NCBI RefSeq assembly: GCF_026015885.1
Contig: NZ_JAPDUG010000002.1
Location: 620,001 to 684,000 of the forward strand
Direction of reading: 5' to 3'
Length of the DNA stretch: 64,000 bases
From: Halocynthiibacter sp. SDUM655004
GTDB lineage: Bacteria; Pseudomonadota; Alphaproteobacteria; Rhodobacterales; Rhodobacteraceae
Both the position numbers and the translations under genes were made by a program. The notes beneath the pieces were generated by a model. It saw only the letters and a list, made by a program, of their open reading frames with translations, searched no databases and was not told where the DNA came from. This document shows positions 1 through 8,024 of the stretch, in pieces (the first letter of the stretch is position 1; every line of letters begins with the position of its first letter).

Positions 1-54
1 GAAACTGAAAACGCTGCGAAATCTGAATTTTCCGACCTTCCTTGATCAAAATCG

Positions 55-798
55 TCACGAAAACCGCTTTTGTAAAACCGAATTTAGACCTTCGAACAGC
101 AGCACAAGAGCGATGATGGCAAGCGTGACAGTTGCAGCTTTGTCGTATTGGAACGAACGCACGTAAGTCTGAACGTACAGACCGATGCCCCCGGCGCCAA
201 CGATACCTAAGATCAAGCTTTCGCGGAGGTTCAGTTCAAAGCGGAAGACAGTGTCGCGGAGCACAACTGGTGCCATCTGTGGCCAGATCGCCCACCGCAA
301 TAATTGCGCTCGGCTGGCACCTGCGCTTTCCAATGCAGCAAGTGGTGCGGCACCGACATTGTCGATTGCTTCAGCATAGAATTTGGCCAGCATGCCGGTG
401 GCATGAAAAGTGATTGCAAGAATACCGGGCAGTGGGCCCAGCCCGACTGCCCCCACCATCAGCATCGCCACCAAGATCAGCGGAATCGACCGGATCACTG
501 CCAGCAGCGCACGTACCGGGCGCCAGATGGCTGCGGGTACAAGGGTCTCAGACGCAAGTACAGCCAGCCCCGCCGACAGGACGACCGCAAACAGCGTCCC
601 AAGAATGGCGATTCTCAGTGTCTCGGTTAGGCCTGTAAGGACTTCCGGCCAGACAGAAAGGTCCGGTGGTATCATCCGGCCTAGAAATTCTGCTAGCCTC
701 GGACCCGCTCCGGGCAGTTTTTCCAAGCCGATGTCAGCGTTTCCTGCAGCCCACAGCACAGCAAGCCCGAGTACCATCCAAACCAAGATCCGGCTCAT
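55..798 (-). CDS. Phosphonate-type ABC transporter permease (PhnE-like)
   Basis: Inner-membrane permease of 247 residues, the usual size for PhnE-type subunits. Several hydrophobic segments are visible, and residues about 150-190 (AALESAGASRAQLLRWAIWP) form the cytoplasmic EAA-like loop that contacts the ATPase. The gene is last in a leftward operon: its ATG touches the stop of the ATPase gene, and a binding protein and a di-heme peroxidase-like gene lie upstream. PhnE-like permeases move phosphonates, phosphite or phosphate in studied cases. Here the MntR-type regulator and palindrome at the head of the operon make another substrate, such as a metal complex, possible; that is inference. Bases 1-54 downstream show nothing recognisable. 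Confidence 0.85.
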   Translation of the reverse strand: MSRILVWMVLGLAVLWAAGNADIGLEKLPGAGPRLAEFLGRMIPPDLSVWPEVLTGLTETLRIAILGTLFAVVLSAGLAVLASETLVPAAIWRPVRALLAVIRSIPLILVAMLMVGAVGLGPLPGILAITFHATGMLAKFYAEAIDNVGAAPLAALESAGASRAQLLRWAIWPQMAPVVLRDTVFRFELNLRESLILGIVGAGGIGLYVQTYVRSFQYDKAATVTLAIIALVLLFEGLNSVLQKRFS

Positions 799-1568
799 CA
801 GCTCACCACCCGCAATCCGTCACCAGGTACTGTTCCATGGTACAAATCGCTGATGTCATCGTTGCCGACCATCGCGGAGGGCTTGTCAAACAGCACCGCG
901 CCCGCGCGCAATCCAACGATACGGTCGGCAAAGCGCCGCGAAAGCTCTGGCTGATGCGAACTGAAGACTACAGCGATGCCGCGATTTCGCGCTGTGTTGG
1001 TGATCAGTTCCAGAATGCGTTCGGCGTGGGCTGGATCGAGGTTGCTGACCGGTTCATCCGCCAGTATCAACTCAGGCTCCTGCGCCAGGCAGCGGGCGAT
1101 GGCCACTCGCTGGCGCTGACCACCTGAAAGCTGATCTGCACGGCGCTGTGCCAACTCCGTTAGGCCGGTGTCCTCCAGCGCGATGGTCGTCTTGAGGTGA
1201 TCCTGCGCACCGTATCGCCCCCAAAGCGACGGCCAGAGGCGCATTCGCCCCAGCCGCCCGTTCATCGCATTCTGGTAAACGCTCTGCCGGTCAACCAGGG
1301 CGAACTCCTGAAAGATGAAGCCAGTCTCTAGCCGGGTTTTTCGTTCTGGTGCCCGATCATTTGGAAGCCGGTTGCCCAGTACCTCAGCCCGACCGCGCCA
1401 TCCCCGGACCCGCCCATCCAGCAAGGCCAGCAGGGTCGACTTGCCGGCGCCCGAAGGCCCCAGCAAGGCCACACATTCCCCCGGTGCCACCTGCAGCGAC
1501 ACATCCTGCAGGGCCTCAGCGTCGTCAAAGCAATGCGACACAGCATGGAGGGCAAGCGCTTGGGTCAT
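798..1568 (-). CDS. Phosphonate-type ABC transporter ATP-binding protein (PhnC-like)
   Basis: Cytoplasmic ATPase of 256 residues. Walker A GPSGAGKST lies near residue 38, the signature LSGGQRQRVAIARCLAQEP near 147, and Walker B LILADEPVSNLDP follows directly, with a switch histidine in FSSHQPELSRR. It would power the adjacent PhnE-like permease. Its start overlaps the 3' end of the binding-protein gene by four bases and its stop meets the permease start, so the three are translationally coupled. All ATPase motifs are intact, so it should be active. The PhnC assignment rests on the operon partners and overall resemblance. Confidence 0.88.
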   Translation of the reverse strand: MTQALALHAVSHCFDDAEALQDVSLQVAPGECVALLGPSGAGKSTLLALLDGRVRGWRGRAEVLGNRLPNDRAPERKTRLETGFIFQEFALVDRQSVYQNAMNGRLGRMRLWPSLWGRYGAQDHLKTTIALEDTGLTELAQRRADQLSGGQRQRVAIARCLAQEPELILADEPVSNLDPAHAERILELITNTARNRGIAVVFSSHQPELSRRFADRIVGLRAGAVLFDKPSAMVGNDDISDLYHGTVPGDGLRVVS

Positions 1569-2425
1569 TTTAGATAGCCGTAACGGCGTGCCATCTGCCT
1601 GACCCCGTCATAGACCTTGGGATCTGCTGCCACATAGCCGTCTGGGCCGTAGAGATAGGCCAGCAAATACTGGTTCTCAGCCTGGTTCAGGCGCAGCATG
1701 GCATCCACGAAGCGGGCCTGCAAGGCCGCATCTAGACCAGGCCGGGCAATGATGGCATGGCTGGGGATCTGCGCGCTTTCGCCCAGCACCCTGACCTCGG
1801 CCTGCTGCTCAGGCGTCAGATAAAGATCGGCATACTGGCTGGCACCCGCAGCATCCACTAACCCGTTGGCCATAGCCTGCATTGCCTGCTGATAACCACC
1901 GGCAAAGAACTTCTGGCCAAAGAACCGGTCCGCATCGCCTGCATCCGCAACGAGTCCTTCGCGCACAAACAGGTCGAGCGGATAGAGATAGCCGGACTCC
2001 GACACCGGATCGGCAAAGGCAATGTCACGGCCCTGCAGGTCGGCCAGCGTCTCGATGCCGCTGTCCTTGCGCACAAACACCCGGCCCGAATAGCTCGGCT
2101 GGCCGCGGTAAACCTCGGACAGAAGTGGCACCGCCCCGATCTGGTCTTCTGCCAGCACAAAGGGCAAGGCACCCATGAAGGAGATATCGGCATCACCATT
2201 GCGCAATGCCTCAACTGCCGCAGCATGATCAAAGGTAACAAAGCCGGTGACTGGAACCTCCAACTGCTGGGACAGCCAGGCAGTGATCGCCTCGATATCC
2301 CCCAACAGCTTCTCTGGGTTTTCTTGCGGAATGAAGGCGAGTTTCAGTGCCTCTTCCGCAGAGGCAGTTGCTGGCACTGTTAGGGCGGCAGCGACAGTGG
2401 TCAAAAAGGTACGGCGCGACAGCAT
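1565..2425 (-). CDS. Phosphonate-type ABC transporter substrate-binding protein (PhnD-like)
   Basis: Periplasmic binding protein of 286 residues. The N-terminus has an export signal with a twin-arginine flavour (SRRTFLTTVAAAL), ending near ATASA at residue 23. The mature part has the Phosphonate-bd layout: KLAFIPQENPEKL at the start, ADISFMGALPFVL near 80, and DPVSESGYLYP near 139, which is the SxSGxxxP-type ligand loop of the family. It delivers substrate to the adjacent permease and ATPase. Known relatives bind phosphonates, phosphite or phosphate; the ligand cannot be read from this sequence. The start overlaps the stop of the di-heme protein by one base, so all four genes form one transcription unit. 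Confidence 0.82.
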   Translation of the reverse strand: MLSRRTFLTTVAAALTVPATASAEEALKLAFIPQENPEKLLGDIEAITAWLSQQLEVPVTGFVTFDHAAAVEALRNGDADISFMGALPFVLAEDQIGAVPLLSEVYRGQPSYSGRVFVRKDSGIETLADLQGRDIAFADPVSESGYLYPLDLFVREGLVADAGDADRFFGQKFFAGGYQQAMQAMANGLVDAAGASQYADLYLTPEQQAEVRVLGESAQIPSHAIIARPGLDAALQARFVDAMLRLNQAENQYLLAYLYGPDGYVAADPKVYDGVRQMARRYGYLK

Positions 2426-4278
2426 CAGAACATCCTCTCATCAATCTCGGCTTGCATGGTTTTGAAAGCGTCCCACTGGAGGCTCGCCTCAGCCCAGTCG
2501 CCAGCGGCGCTGGCATCGCCAACTGCCTGAAGAATTGCGGCAAATCGGTAGATTTCTGGCTTAGCGTTTTGATTGATCATAACGCTCGCATCTGCCGCCA
2601 GATCCGGTGCAACAGTATCAATCAATACGGCGATGTTCTCCGCATCCCGCATCGGGATCAGTGTGTCCAGCGTCGAAGCAAAAGTGGTAAGCTCTTCCCA
2701 CGACAGGCGGAACACGCTGTCTCGGCCTTCAAAGCGCTGGTAGGGCTCCTCACCATCTCCTACCGCGCGCAGATAGGCAGTTAAATCGGCGCGCTGTTCC
2801 GCATCCAAGCCCAGATCCTTGGTATCGTTGAACCAGTCTACAACCCCCGCTAGGGTCGCCAGCGATCCGTCATGCATGTAGGGCGCGGTGAAGTTGACAT
2901 TGCGCAATGTGGGCGTTTCGAATGGGGTTGCGGTGCCGCCCGGGAACGGCGGCTCGGCCGAGCCAATGTCATAGGTCTGCCCATCTCGGAAAAACCGGTC
3001 CGGGGTGTGGCAGGAGGCGCAGGACCTGTCGCCAAGCCCGGCAAATTCGGTATTGAACAGTACCTCACCGCGTTTCGCAGCCTCAGAGGCCTTGTCAGTC
3101 AGCCGCCCGGCCTCGTCTATCTGTGGGTTGGGCAGAAAGTCAAAGGCGCGCAAGTAGGCGACCATCGCATCGAGTTGGAACGGCGTTGGCTCCGCTCCGG
3201 CAAACTCGGTCACGATCACATTGCGTACAAAACTGCGCAGGCTCGGCTCGCGCCCATCACGCCCGTAAGGCGCTGTAAAGCGGATGCCTCGCATTGACGG
3301 CGTATCCAGGTGATCGTCTTCCCGGTCATTGAACATCGGATTGAAGAAGGAGCTGTCCACATCCATCCCGCCAGCATGGCTAGAGAGGCCGGGGATAAAG
3401 AAATCCCGGTTCACATCGGACCGGTTGTGGCAAGTTGAACAGGCAATGCCCAGGTCACGTGCTGGGGAACCAAAGATTTCAGGGCTGTCGAACAGCATGT
3501 CGCCATAGGCCACAAGCGGCAGGTTGGCCTCATCCTCGCCAGCCTCTTCAAACTGGAGCACCAGCCGGGGTAGCTCGCGCTGATCAGCAATATTGGAGCC
3601 CGGTGGGAGTGTGGCGGGCAACACTACCGGCGTACCGGAGCGCACTGCGCTCTCCGGTGCCGGGGTCAGCTTGCCACGTTCGACAAAAACGGAGGGCAGA
3701 TAGTTTGTCTCAATGTACTCCACGATAACTTTTTGCGCCTCAGCAAATCGCGCCACATTCGGGTCTTGAGCGCCATTGTTCAAAATACCGGTGCTACCCA
3801 GAGAAGAATTCAGAACCAGCCAGGCGCGACCTAGGTCGTGTGCGGCCTGCTTGTCCGCCGCCAGGATGCCGTCCTCGAACGCGCGGTACAAGGCCGCAGA
3901 CTGCGCAACCTCAAATGCGGCTTCAGGCTGGCCAAGTGTCGCCTCGGCTGCCTCTAGGTGCTGCAGAATACCTTTGGCCAATGCCGTTGTAATGGCAGCA
4001 AACAGGGCCTGTCGGTCTTCCGCAGCCAGCGCTGCACGAATGTTCTGGGCGTCGCTATCCGATACCCGTGACAGTGCCTCCACCGCAACTGCGCTGCCGG
4101 GTGCCGGAGCAGTCCAATTGTTTTCAATCTTCTCCCAGGGAACGGGTGTCAAGTTCGCCATGAATAGGCTCAGCCGGTAGGCTGCGGCCCGAGGTGCCCA
4201 AGGGGCTTCTTCAATGGCAGTGGCCCCCACACTAAGCGGAAGCAGGCCAATCAAGGCAGATGCAATCAGGTGTTTCAT
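2425..4278 (-). CDS. Large di-heme cytochrome c peroxidase/MauG-like protein
   Basis: Exported protein of 617 residues with a signal peptide (about 1-19). Two c-type heme motifs are present, CSTCH at 280-284 and CASCH at 420-424, in the tandem cytochrome-domain arrangement of CcpA/MauG proteins, with family motifs TPSMRGIRFTAPYGRDG and TPTLRNVNFTAPYMHDGS following each heme. Ordinary members are about 350 residues. This one carries an extra N-terminal, mostly helical region of about 230 residues and a C-terminal helical tail of about 110 residues that I cannot assign. It is first in the operon with the PhnDCE-like importer. A role in oxidising or releasing the imported ligand, or in peroxide defence, is inference. 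Confidence 0.82.
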   Translation of the reverse strand: MKHLIASALIGLLPLSVGATAIEEAPWAPRAAAYRLSLFMANLTPVPWEKIENNWTAPAPGSAVAVEALSRVSDSDAQNIRAALAAEDRQALFAAITTALAKGILQHLEAAEATLGQPEAAFEVAQSAALYRAFEDGILAADKQAAHDLGRAWLVLNSSLGSTGILNNGAQDPNVARFAEAQKVIVEYIETNYLPSVFVERGKLTPAPESAVRSGTPVVLPATLPPGSNIADQRELPRLVLQFEEAGEDEANLPLVAYGDMLFDSPEIFGSPARDLGIACSTCHNRSDVNRDFFIPGLSSHAGGMDVDSSFFNPMFNDREDDHLDTPSMRGIRFTAPYGRDGREPSLRSFVRNVIVTEFAGAEPTPFQLDAMVAYLRAFDFLPNPQIDEAGRLTDKASEAAKRGEVLFNTEFAGLGDRSCASCHTPDRFFRDGQTYDIGSAEPPFPGGTATPFETPTLRNVNFTAPYMHDGSLATLAGVVDWFNDTKDLGLDAEQRADLTAYLRAVGDGEEPYQRFEGRDSVFRLSWEELTTFASTLDTLIPMRDAENIAVLIDTVAPDLAADASVMINQNAKPEIYRFAAILQAVGDASAAGDWAEASLQWDAFKTMQAEIDERMF

Positions 4279-4295
4279 GGTTCAGTCTATAATTA

Positions 4296-4309
4296 TTAGC
4301 CTTGGCTAA
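4296..4309. promoter_or_regulatory. Palindromic operator, DtxR/MntR type (candidate)
   Basis: Perfect inverted repeat TTAGCC-TT-GGCTAA, 17 bp upstream of the di-heme gene start and about 105 bp upstream of the MntR-like start on the other strand. AT-rich sequence surrounds it. The AGCC..GGCT core resembles operators of MntR/DtxR-family repressors. Its place between divergent genes suggests that the regulator controls both the transporter operon and itself. Confidence 0.6.
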
Positions 4310-4415
4310 GTTTTGTAGAAAAGTCTATGTCATTGTCAAGGCCCGCGTCGCTGGTGCATACACAATAAGGCGCGGCAAGCAGGGTTCCGCACCAGCAATA
4401 GACACCGAGAGCAGA

Positions 4416-4865
4416 ATGACCGATCAGAAACCACAACTATTCGGACGTAAACCTGACGACCAGGTGAGCGGTTTCGAGGCAGCCCGCGCCGCCCGACAAA
4501 GCGAAGTTGTGGAGGATTATGTCGAGCTGATCGCGGAGCTGATTCACCAGAACGGTTCAGCGAGGCCCGTGGAGATTGCCGAGCGGCTCGGCGTGACCCA
4601 GCCCACTGTGTCCAAGAACCTGACCCGGCTTAAACGCGAGGGCTTCATTGTGCAGGAACCTTACCGATCAATACGCCTAACGGATGCTGGGCGGCGATTG
4701 GCCGAGGCTTGTCGAAAGCGGCACCGAATTGTTGTGGAGTTCCTTATCGCCCTGGGTATTTCCAAAGACGTGGCCGAGCACGATGCTGAAGGTATCGAGC
4801 ATCATGTAAGCGAAGAGACGCTTCGCGTATTCAAGGATTTTTCACAGAGTAAAATGAGCCGATAG
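4416..4865 (+). CDS. mntR: Manganese-responsive MntR/DtxR-family transcriptional regulator
   Basis: Cytoplasmic metal-dependent repressor of 149 residues. The winged helix lies at about 48-90 (RPVEIAERLGVTQPTVSKNL), and a C-terminal dimerisation/metal domain follows with the MntR-typical ACRKRHRIVVEFL and DAEGIEHHVSEETL, which carries Cys, Glu, Asp and His ligands. I chose the ATG at 4416 because it has GAGAGCAG upstream and matches the usual MntR N-terminus; the open frame extends to 4302 but would overlap the palindrome. It is divergent from the peroxidase-importer operon, and metal-bound repression of that operon is the simplest reading. Whether the metal is Mn or Fe is unproven. Confidence 0.85.
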   Translation: MTDQKPQLFGRKPDDQVSGFEAARAARQSEVVEDYVELIAELIHQNGSARPVEIAERLGVTQPTVSKNLTRLKREGFIVQEPYRSIRLTDAGRRLAEACRKRHRIVVEFLIALGISKDVAEHDAEGIEHHVSEETLRVFKDFSQSKMSR

Positions 4866-4951
4866 CGAGTTGGTTCATGCTATTGCCATTTGCCATAATG
4901 ATGCGCTCAGGGGAGGATTGCATTCGATCCTGACATGCAAACCATGGCAAT

Positions 4952-4972
4952 GCAGGGGCGCAAGGCCCCTGC
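4952..4972. terminator. Hairpin between convergent genes
   Basis: Perfect 8-bp stem GCAGGGGC/GCCCCTGC with loop GCAAG, in the 138-bp space between the convergent mntR-like gene and the 5004-5507 gene. No U-tract follows on either strand, so it is a weak or factor-assisted terminator candidate. Confidence 0.45.
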
Positions 4973-5003
4973 GACCGAAGTTCAGTCAAGATCTGAGTTT
5001 TGC

Positions 5004-5507
5004 TCAGGAGCCGTCATCGTCTGCTTGAACGATTAGTTTGGCCTCGACGGGCAAGCCCCCAACCATTAGCGGGCTGTGGCTGTTGCCATTGAGGGAAACT
5101 TTTATCTCAACGTCGCCATCCGGCAGTGATGGGAGGTGTATCCAGTTGGCATAAAGGCGCCCCAGCTTTTCGCCGTTGATATAGACATGCGCGTGACCTT
5201 CACCAAGTATTTCCTCAGTAGAGGCATTCTCAGGAGAAAATCGGAAGTTTTGCGGTGTCACGTGCAAGTTCCAACCTGCCATCGGATCTTTAATCATCTT
5301 GATCGCCACGCTGGGGGCATTGCTGTCGGCCGGTAAGTTAGTGACAGCAGAGTGGTCATGGGCTGCCATCTCCGCATTGCTACCATGTTGAGACGGGTCA
5401 GCATGGTCGTGGCTGTCAAAGGTGCTGCCGCTGCCGGCCGCGATCACAAAGCCGACGCCGCCGCCAAAAATCAGCCCGATGGCGAAGAGAGCGAGTGAAC
5501 GGGACAT
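5004..5507 (-). CDS. Exported His/Asp-rich protein of a CbtAB locus, unknown function
   Basis: Protein of 167 residues. An N-terminal membrane anchor or signal (about 1-24) is followed by a His/Asp-rich stretch at about 30-55 (DSHDHADPSQHG, AAHDHSAV), then a compact beta-type domain containing EGHAHVYINGEKLGRLYANW and a C-terminal GGLPVEAKLIV. The His/Asp cluster could bind metal before import; this is inference. It has a strong ribosome site (AGGAGG) just upstream and lies 68 bp downstream of cbtA on the same strand, with a hairpin between. I do not recognise a named family, although C-terminal domains of this kind occur with copper and cobalt proteins. Confidence 0.75.
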   Translation of the reverse strand: MSRSLALFAIGLIFGGGVGFVIAAGSGSTFDSHDHADPSQHGSNAEMAAHDHSAVTNLPADSNAPSVAIKMIKDPMAGWNLHVTPQNFRFSPENASTEEILGEGHAHVYINGEKLGRLYANWIHLPSLPDGDVEIKVSLNGNSHSPLMVGGLPVEAKLIVQADDDGS

Positions 5508-5533
5508 TTTGTCCTCCTCAATAAATGAAAGCT

Positions 5534-5555
5534 CCCGCCGGCGGTGACCGGCGGG
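5534..5555 (-). terminator. Intercistronic hairpin after cbtA
   Basis: Stem CCCGCCGG/CCGGCGGG of 8 bp with a 6-nt loop. On the minus strand it is followed by AGCTTTCATTTATT, so it may terminate or attenuate transcription between cbtA and the secreted-protein gene. Confidence 0.5.
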
Positions 5556-5575
5556 AAAGCAATAGAGGAAAGGAA

Positions 5576-6274
5576 TCAGGCGGCGGCGTTCGCGCGTTTG
5601 CCTTCAGCCTGCCAGAAGTATCCGGCAAAGCTTCCCAGCAACACCCAAGCGGCCATGCCGATGCCAAAGGCTCGGGCGGCAAATAGCGCGCCGATCTCGG
5701 TCGGAACCGGGCCAGCGAAGGTGTCGGGTTCAGGCGCACCGACGACGTGAGGCGCTATCAGCAGTCCAGCGGCGATCAGATAGCTCACCAAGTTGCCTCC
5801 AAAGGCGATCAACCACATGGCGACGCCAGCTGTGGCAACAGTAGCAGTCCACCATACTTGGCGCACACCGACATCTGCTGCGGCTACGCCTGGCACTTCA
5901 GGCGCCAGCGACAAGCCAGGCGCAAAGTGGAAGGCAACAAAGCCAGCCAAGCCCCAAAGCAAACCGGTGCGACCGTTAATCTCACGACCCTGTTGTTCGG
6001 CAATCGACATAAGCGCCACAAGGGCCAATGCATAGCCAGTATACGTCAGCATCGTGAAGATGATGCTTAGGCCGTCGCGCACCGGCTCGGCGAACATGCC
6101 GGGCAACTCGGGATGCGCAGTCACAGGATCAGCGCCAAAATGCACCAAATCGCCACCCTCATAAAGTTCGGCGTGGAGAAGTACAGGCTGCACGAAATAA
6201 AGCTGCAGCAAGGCGGCAATCAGCCCCGCTGCAGCACCAGCGAACAACGCGCTGGTCAGAATACGACTGAACAT
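5576..6274 (-). CDS. cbtA: CbtA-type cobalt transporter membrane subunit
   Basis: Inner-membrane protein of 232 residues with about six hydrophobic segments. It starts MFSRILTSALFAGAAAGLIA, the typical CbtA opening, and contains the WGLAGFVAFHFAPGL and RQVWWTATVA segments known from this family. With CbtB it forms a predicted cobalt importer that feeds cobalamin synthesis. I chose the ATG at 6274 over an upstream one at 6349, because the latter would run through the cbtB coding region. It starts five bases after the cbtB stop, and both genes lie behind a cobalamin riboswitch. Confidence 0.88.
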   Translation of the reverse strand: MFSRILTSALFAGAAAGLIAALLQLYFVQPVLLHAELYEGGDLVHFGADPVTAHPELPGMFAEPVRDGLSIIFTMLTYTGYALALVALMSIAEQQGREINGRTGLLWGLAGFVAFHFAPGLSLAPEVPGVAAADVGVRQVWWTATVATAGVAMWLIAFGGNLVSYLIAAGLLIAPHVVGAPEPDTFAGPVPTEIGALFAARAFGIGMAAWVLLGSFAGYFWQAEGKRANAAA

Positions 6275-6278
6275 GGTC

Positions 6279-6449
6279 TTAGTGGCAGGGAAAGCCAGTT
6301 GCGTGGCGCACATCGTGAGCAGCGTCATGCAGGCCAGAAGCTTGAGCATGGCCGGTCACAGTAACAACACCCAAACCCAGAATAAGGGCGAACACTGCGG
6401 GCAGAATGGTTGATCCTACAGCGGATGCTTTGATAGCGTTTGTCGTCAT
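6279..6449 (-). CDS. cbtB: CbtB-type cobalt transporter small subunit
   Basis: Small protein of 56 residues with one membrane helix (about 13-36) and the family's C-terminal metal signature HDVRHATGFPCH, with several His and one Cys that can bind cobalt. It partners CbtA, encoded directly downstream. The ATG at 6449 is preceded by AGGAGGAC. The gene is the first one after the cobalamin riboswitch, so B12 is expected to shut off expression. Confidence 0.9.
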   Translation of the reverse strand: MTTNAIKASAVGSTILPAVFALILGLGVVTVTGHAQASGLHDAAHDVRHATGFPCH

Positions 6450-6499
6450 TATAGTCCTCCTTGCCGTCACACCCGACGGCGCAAGTTACGTTCAATATA

Positions 6500-6682
6500 C
6501 GGCCGGTCTCCTGACTCGCGGGTCGATGCCGTCTTCCCCCTTCCCAGCACTCTCGCACCAGTGGAAATGGAAGGTAGCTCGCCGCTCACAGTCGCGGGGG
6601 CGGTTGAGGTTTCGGTGCCGCGATTTGGTCCACCGTCCTCATTCCCGTTTCAGCTCTAATGCATTTGCACCTTTGAGCACCG
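6500..6682 (-). promoter_or_regulatory. Cobalamin (AdoCbl) riboswitch
   Basis: Read on the minus strand, the leader of cbtB has the class hallmarks in order: GGTGC near the 5' end (about 6682), a GGGAAT-type segment, CGCCCCCGCGACTGTGA-like core around 6600, the CCACTG segment, GGGAAGG, and the B12 box GAGTCAGGAGACCGGCC at about 6501-6517. About 50 bp separate it from the cbtB start, enough for a ribosome-site sequestering hairpin. It links CbtBA to B12 status. Confidence 0.9.
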
Positions 6683-6841
6683 TAATGACTGTTTCTGTCC
6701 GATTAGGCGGTAGCAGGTCAAGTACGAAACCGGCATGCCTAAGTTCCGCAGCGCCAAATTGATTTGAAATCTGCTGCTGTCAACACTGTACTGAATGCAA
6801 TAATTCACCGCAGGAGCTACTAATATCGTGGTGCGGGTGGT

Positions 6842-7177
6842 TTACTGCACATCTGCGGGAATGCGAGCAATAGCCTTGAAACGCAGCTTTCCAAGTGGCC
6901 TTGCATCCGCGAAGTTACCGTCTGGGCTTTCCTGATACATCCGGATGAATGTCAGGATGTCCGGCAGGTCTTGAGCAGTTATCTCACCGAAAAGATAAGC
7001 AGTCTTGTCGTTCTGTCGGACTGCAAGCGTTTGTGGTCGCATGCAGCCGGACATGCAATCGACGTGCTGCAATTTTGCCTTCACATTCGCTGCCTTTAGC
7101 GTTGATACCACTTGATCATACAGGGTTGGATCCGCGTCACGGCAGGTTCGGCATAAAGTAAGCGTTGGTAGGTGCAT
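6842..7177 (-). CDS. DUF1636-type metal-binding/ferredoxin-like protein
   Basis: Small soluble protein of 111 residues from the ATG at 7177. An upstream ATG at 7204 would give 120 residues; family members begin close to the LPTLTLCRTCRD segment, so the shorter form is preferred. Four cysteines in the pattern CRTC...CMSGC fit a thioredoxin-fold (2Fe-2S) ferredoxin-like metal site, as in DUF1636 proteins, which are often found beside cobalamin or cobalt genes. Its position upstream of the B12-riboswitch cbtBA unit, on the same strand, supports a role in cobalt or B12 handling, by inference. Confidence 0.78.
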   Translation of the reverse strand: MHLPTLTLCRTCRDADPTLYDQVVSTLKAANVKAKLQHVDCMSGCMRPQTLAVRQNDKTAYLFGEITAQDLPDILTFIRMYQESPDGNFADARPLGKLRFKAIARIPADVQ

Positions 7178-7442
7178 GCGCCGAGCAAGTCCTTTTTTGA
7201 GCAACCTTCTTTATGATTCAATATCTGCGGGTGGTTACTGGTTCGATTTCGAAACTTGGTTTTGTCGCGGTGCCTTTAGAAAAGTCAATACTTGAGCGAT
7301 CGGCAAGCTCGCCGGAGTAGGCACCTACAATGCCAACATAGATTATTCAGACTTGTGGCACGAGAAATTTTTCTTGTCCGGCAAATCGAGGAAACAGTTG
7401 CTCAGGCAAAAAATCCGCCGAATGAAACTTGGGGCAATGTCT

Positions 7443-7925
7443 TCAATGATCGCCCTCGAAGTGCCTCTGGATCACTGGTACCACCAGCAGTAATCCGGCA
7501 CCTCCGACAATGAATACGTCTGCCATGTTGAAAGTCGGCCAGTGTGCAGATCCAATGAAAAAATCAAGGAAGTCTGTTACGGCTCCATAATGGATGCGAT
7601 CAACGACATTGCCGAGCGCGCCACCTATGATCGCCCCATACGCAATCGCTTCTATACTGCTCTCTGTGCGAAGCATCATGATCAGGAGCCAGGCACAAAT
7701 GATAAGCGCAAGAAGCAAGAGGCCCCACCAGGGGGCGCCACCCAAAAGCCCGAAGGTTACGCCATCATTGCGATGGAACGTGAGATTAAGCCCGGGAAAG
7801 ACAGCGATCCCGTCTTTTAGGGTATCGGCGCTCGCGACAACCCAGGCTTTTGTTACCTGATCAGTGGCGACGGCGCCGACGACAGCTAGTATGCCGAGTA
7901 CTTGTGTTTTGTTGACTGTCAACAT
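7443..7925 (-). CDS. lspA: Signal peptidase II (lipoprotein signal peptidase), accessory copy
   Basis: Inner-membrane aspartyl protease of 160 residues that removes signal peptides from lipoproteins. Four membrane segments are visible. The two catalytic aspartates lie in GNVVDRIHYGAVTDF and FNMADVFI, and an N-terminal DQVTKAWV motif is present. In known metal-resistance islands (for example pbr loci) an extra lspA homologue accompanies MerR and efflux genes. Its place beside a MerR-controlled copper/thiol run fits that pattern and suggests a cargo copy rather than the housekeeping gene. Confidence 0.9.
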   Translation of the reverse strand: MLTVNKTQVLGILAVVGAVATDQVTKAWVVASADTLKDGIAVFPGLNLTFHRNDGVTFGLLGGAPWWGLLLLALIICAWLLIMMLRTESSIEAIAYGAIIGGALGNVVDRIHYGAVTDFLDFFIGSAHWPTFNMADVFIVGGAGLLLVVPVIQRHFEGDH

Positions 7926-8024
7926 GTTGCAACGTAACTACTTTGGATACCATTGGCCGGTCTGCGCTGAAGCGGCTGAATAGGTTAGCTAGATTGGGGA
8001 AAGGACTTCCATAATTCGGCTCGG

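Noticed and set aside
132-413. Long + strand open frames over the ABC transporter genes
   Set aside because: They are antisense shadows of well-supported genes with no protein-like features or ribosome sites.
7178-7442. Possible protein remnants in the gap between the DUF1636 gene and lspA
   Set aside because: Short open stretches are seen on both strands (for example IDYSDLWHEKFF on +), but none has a start, ribosome site or known family.
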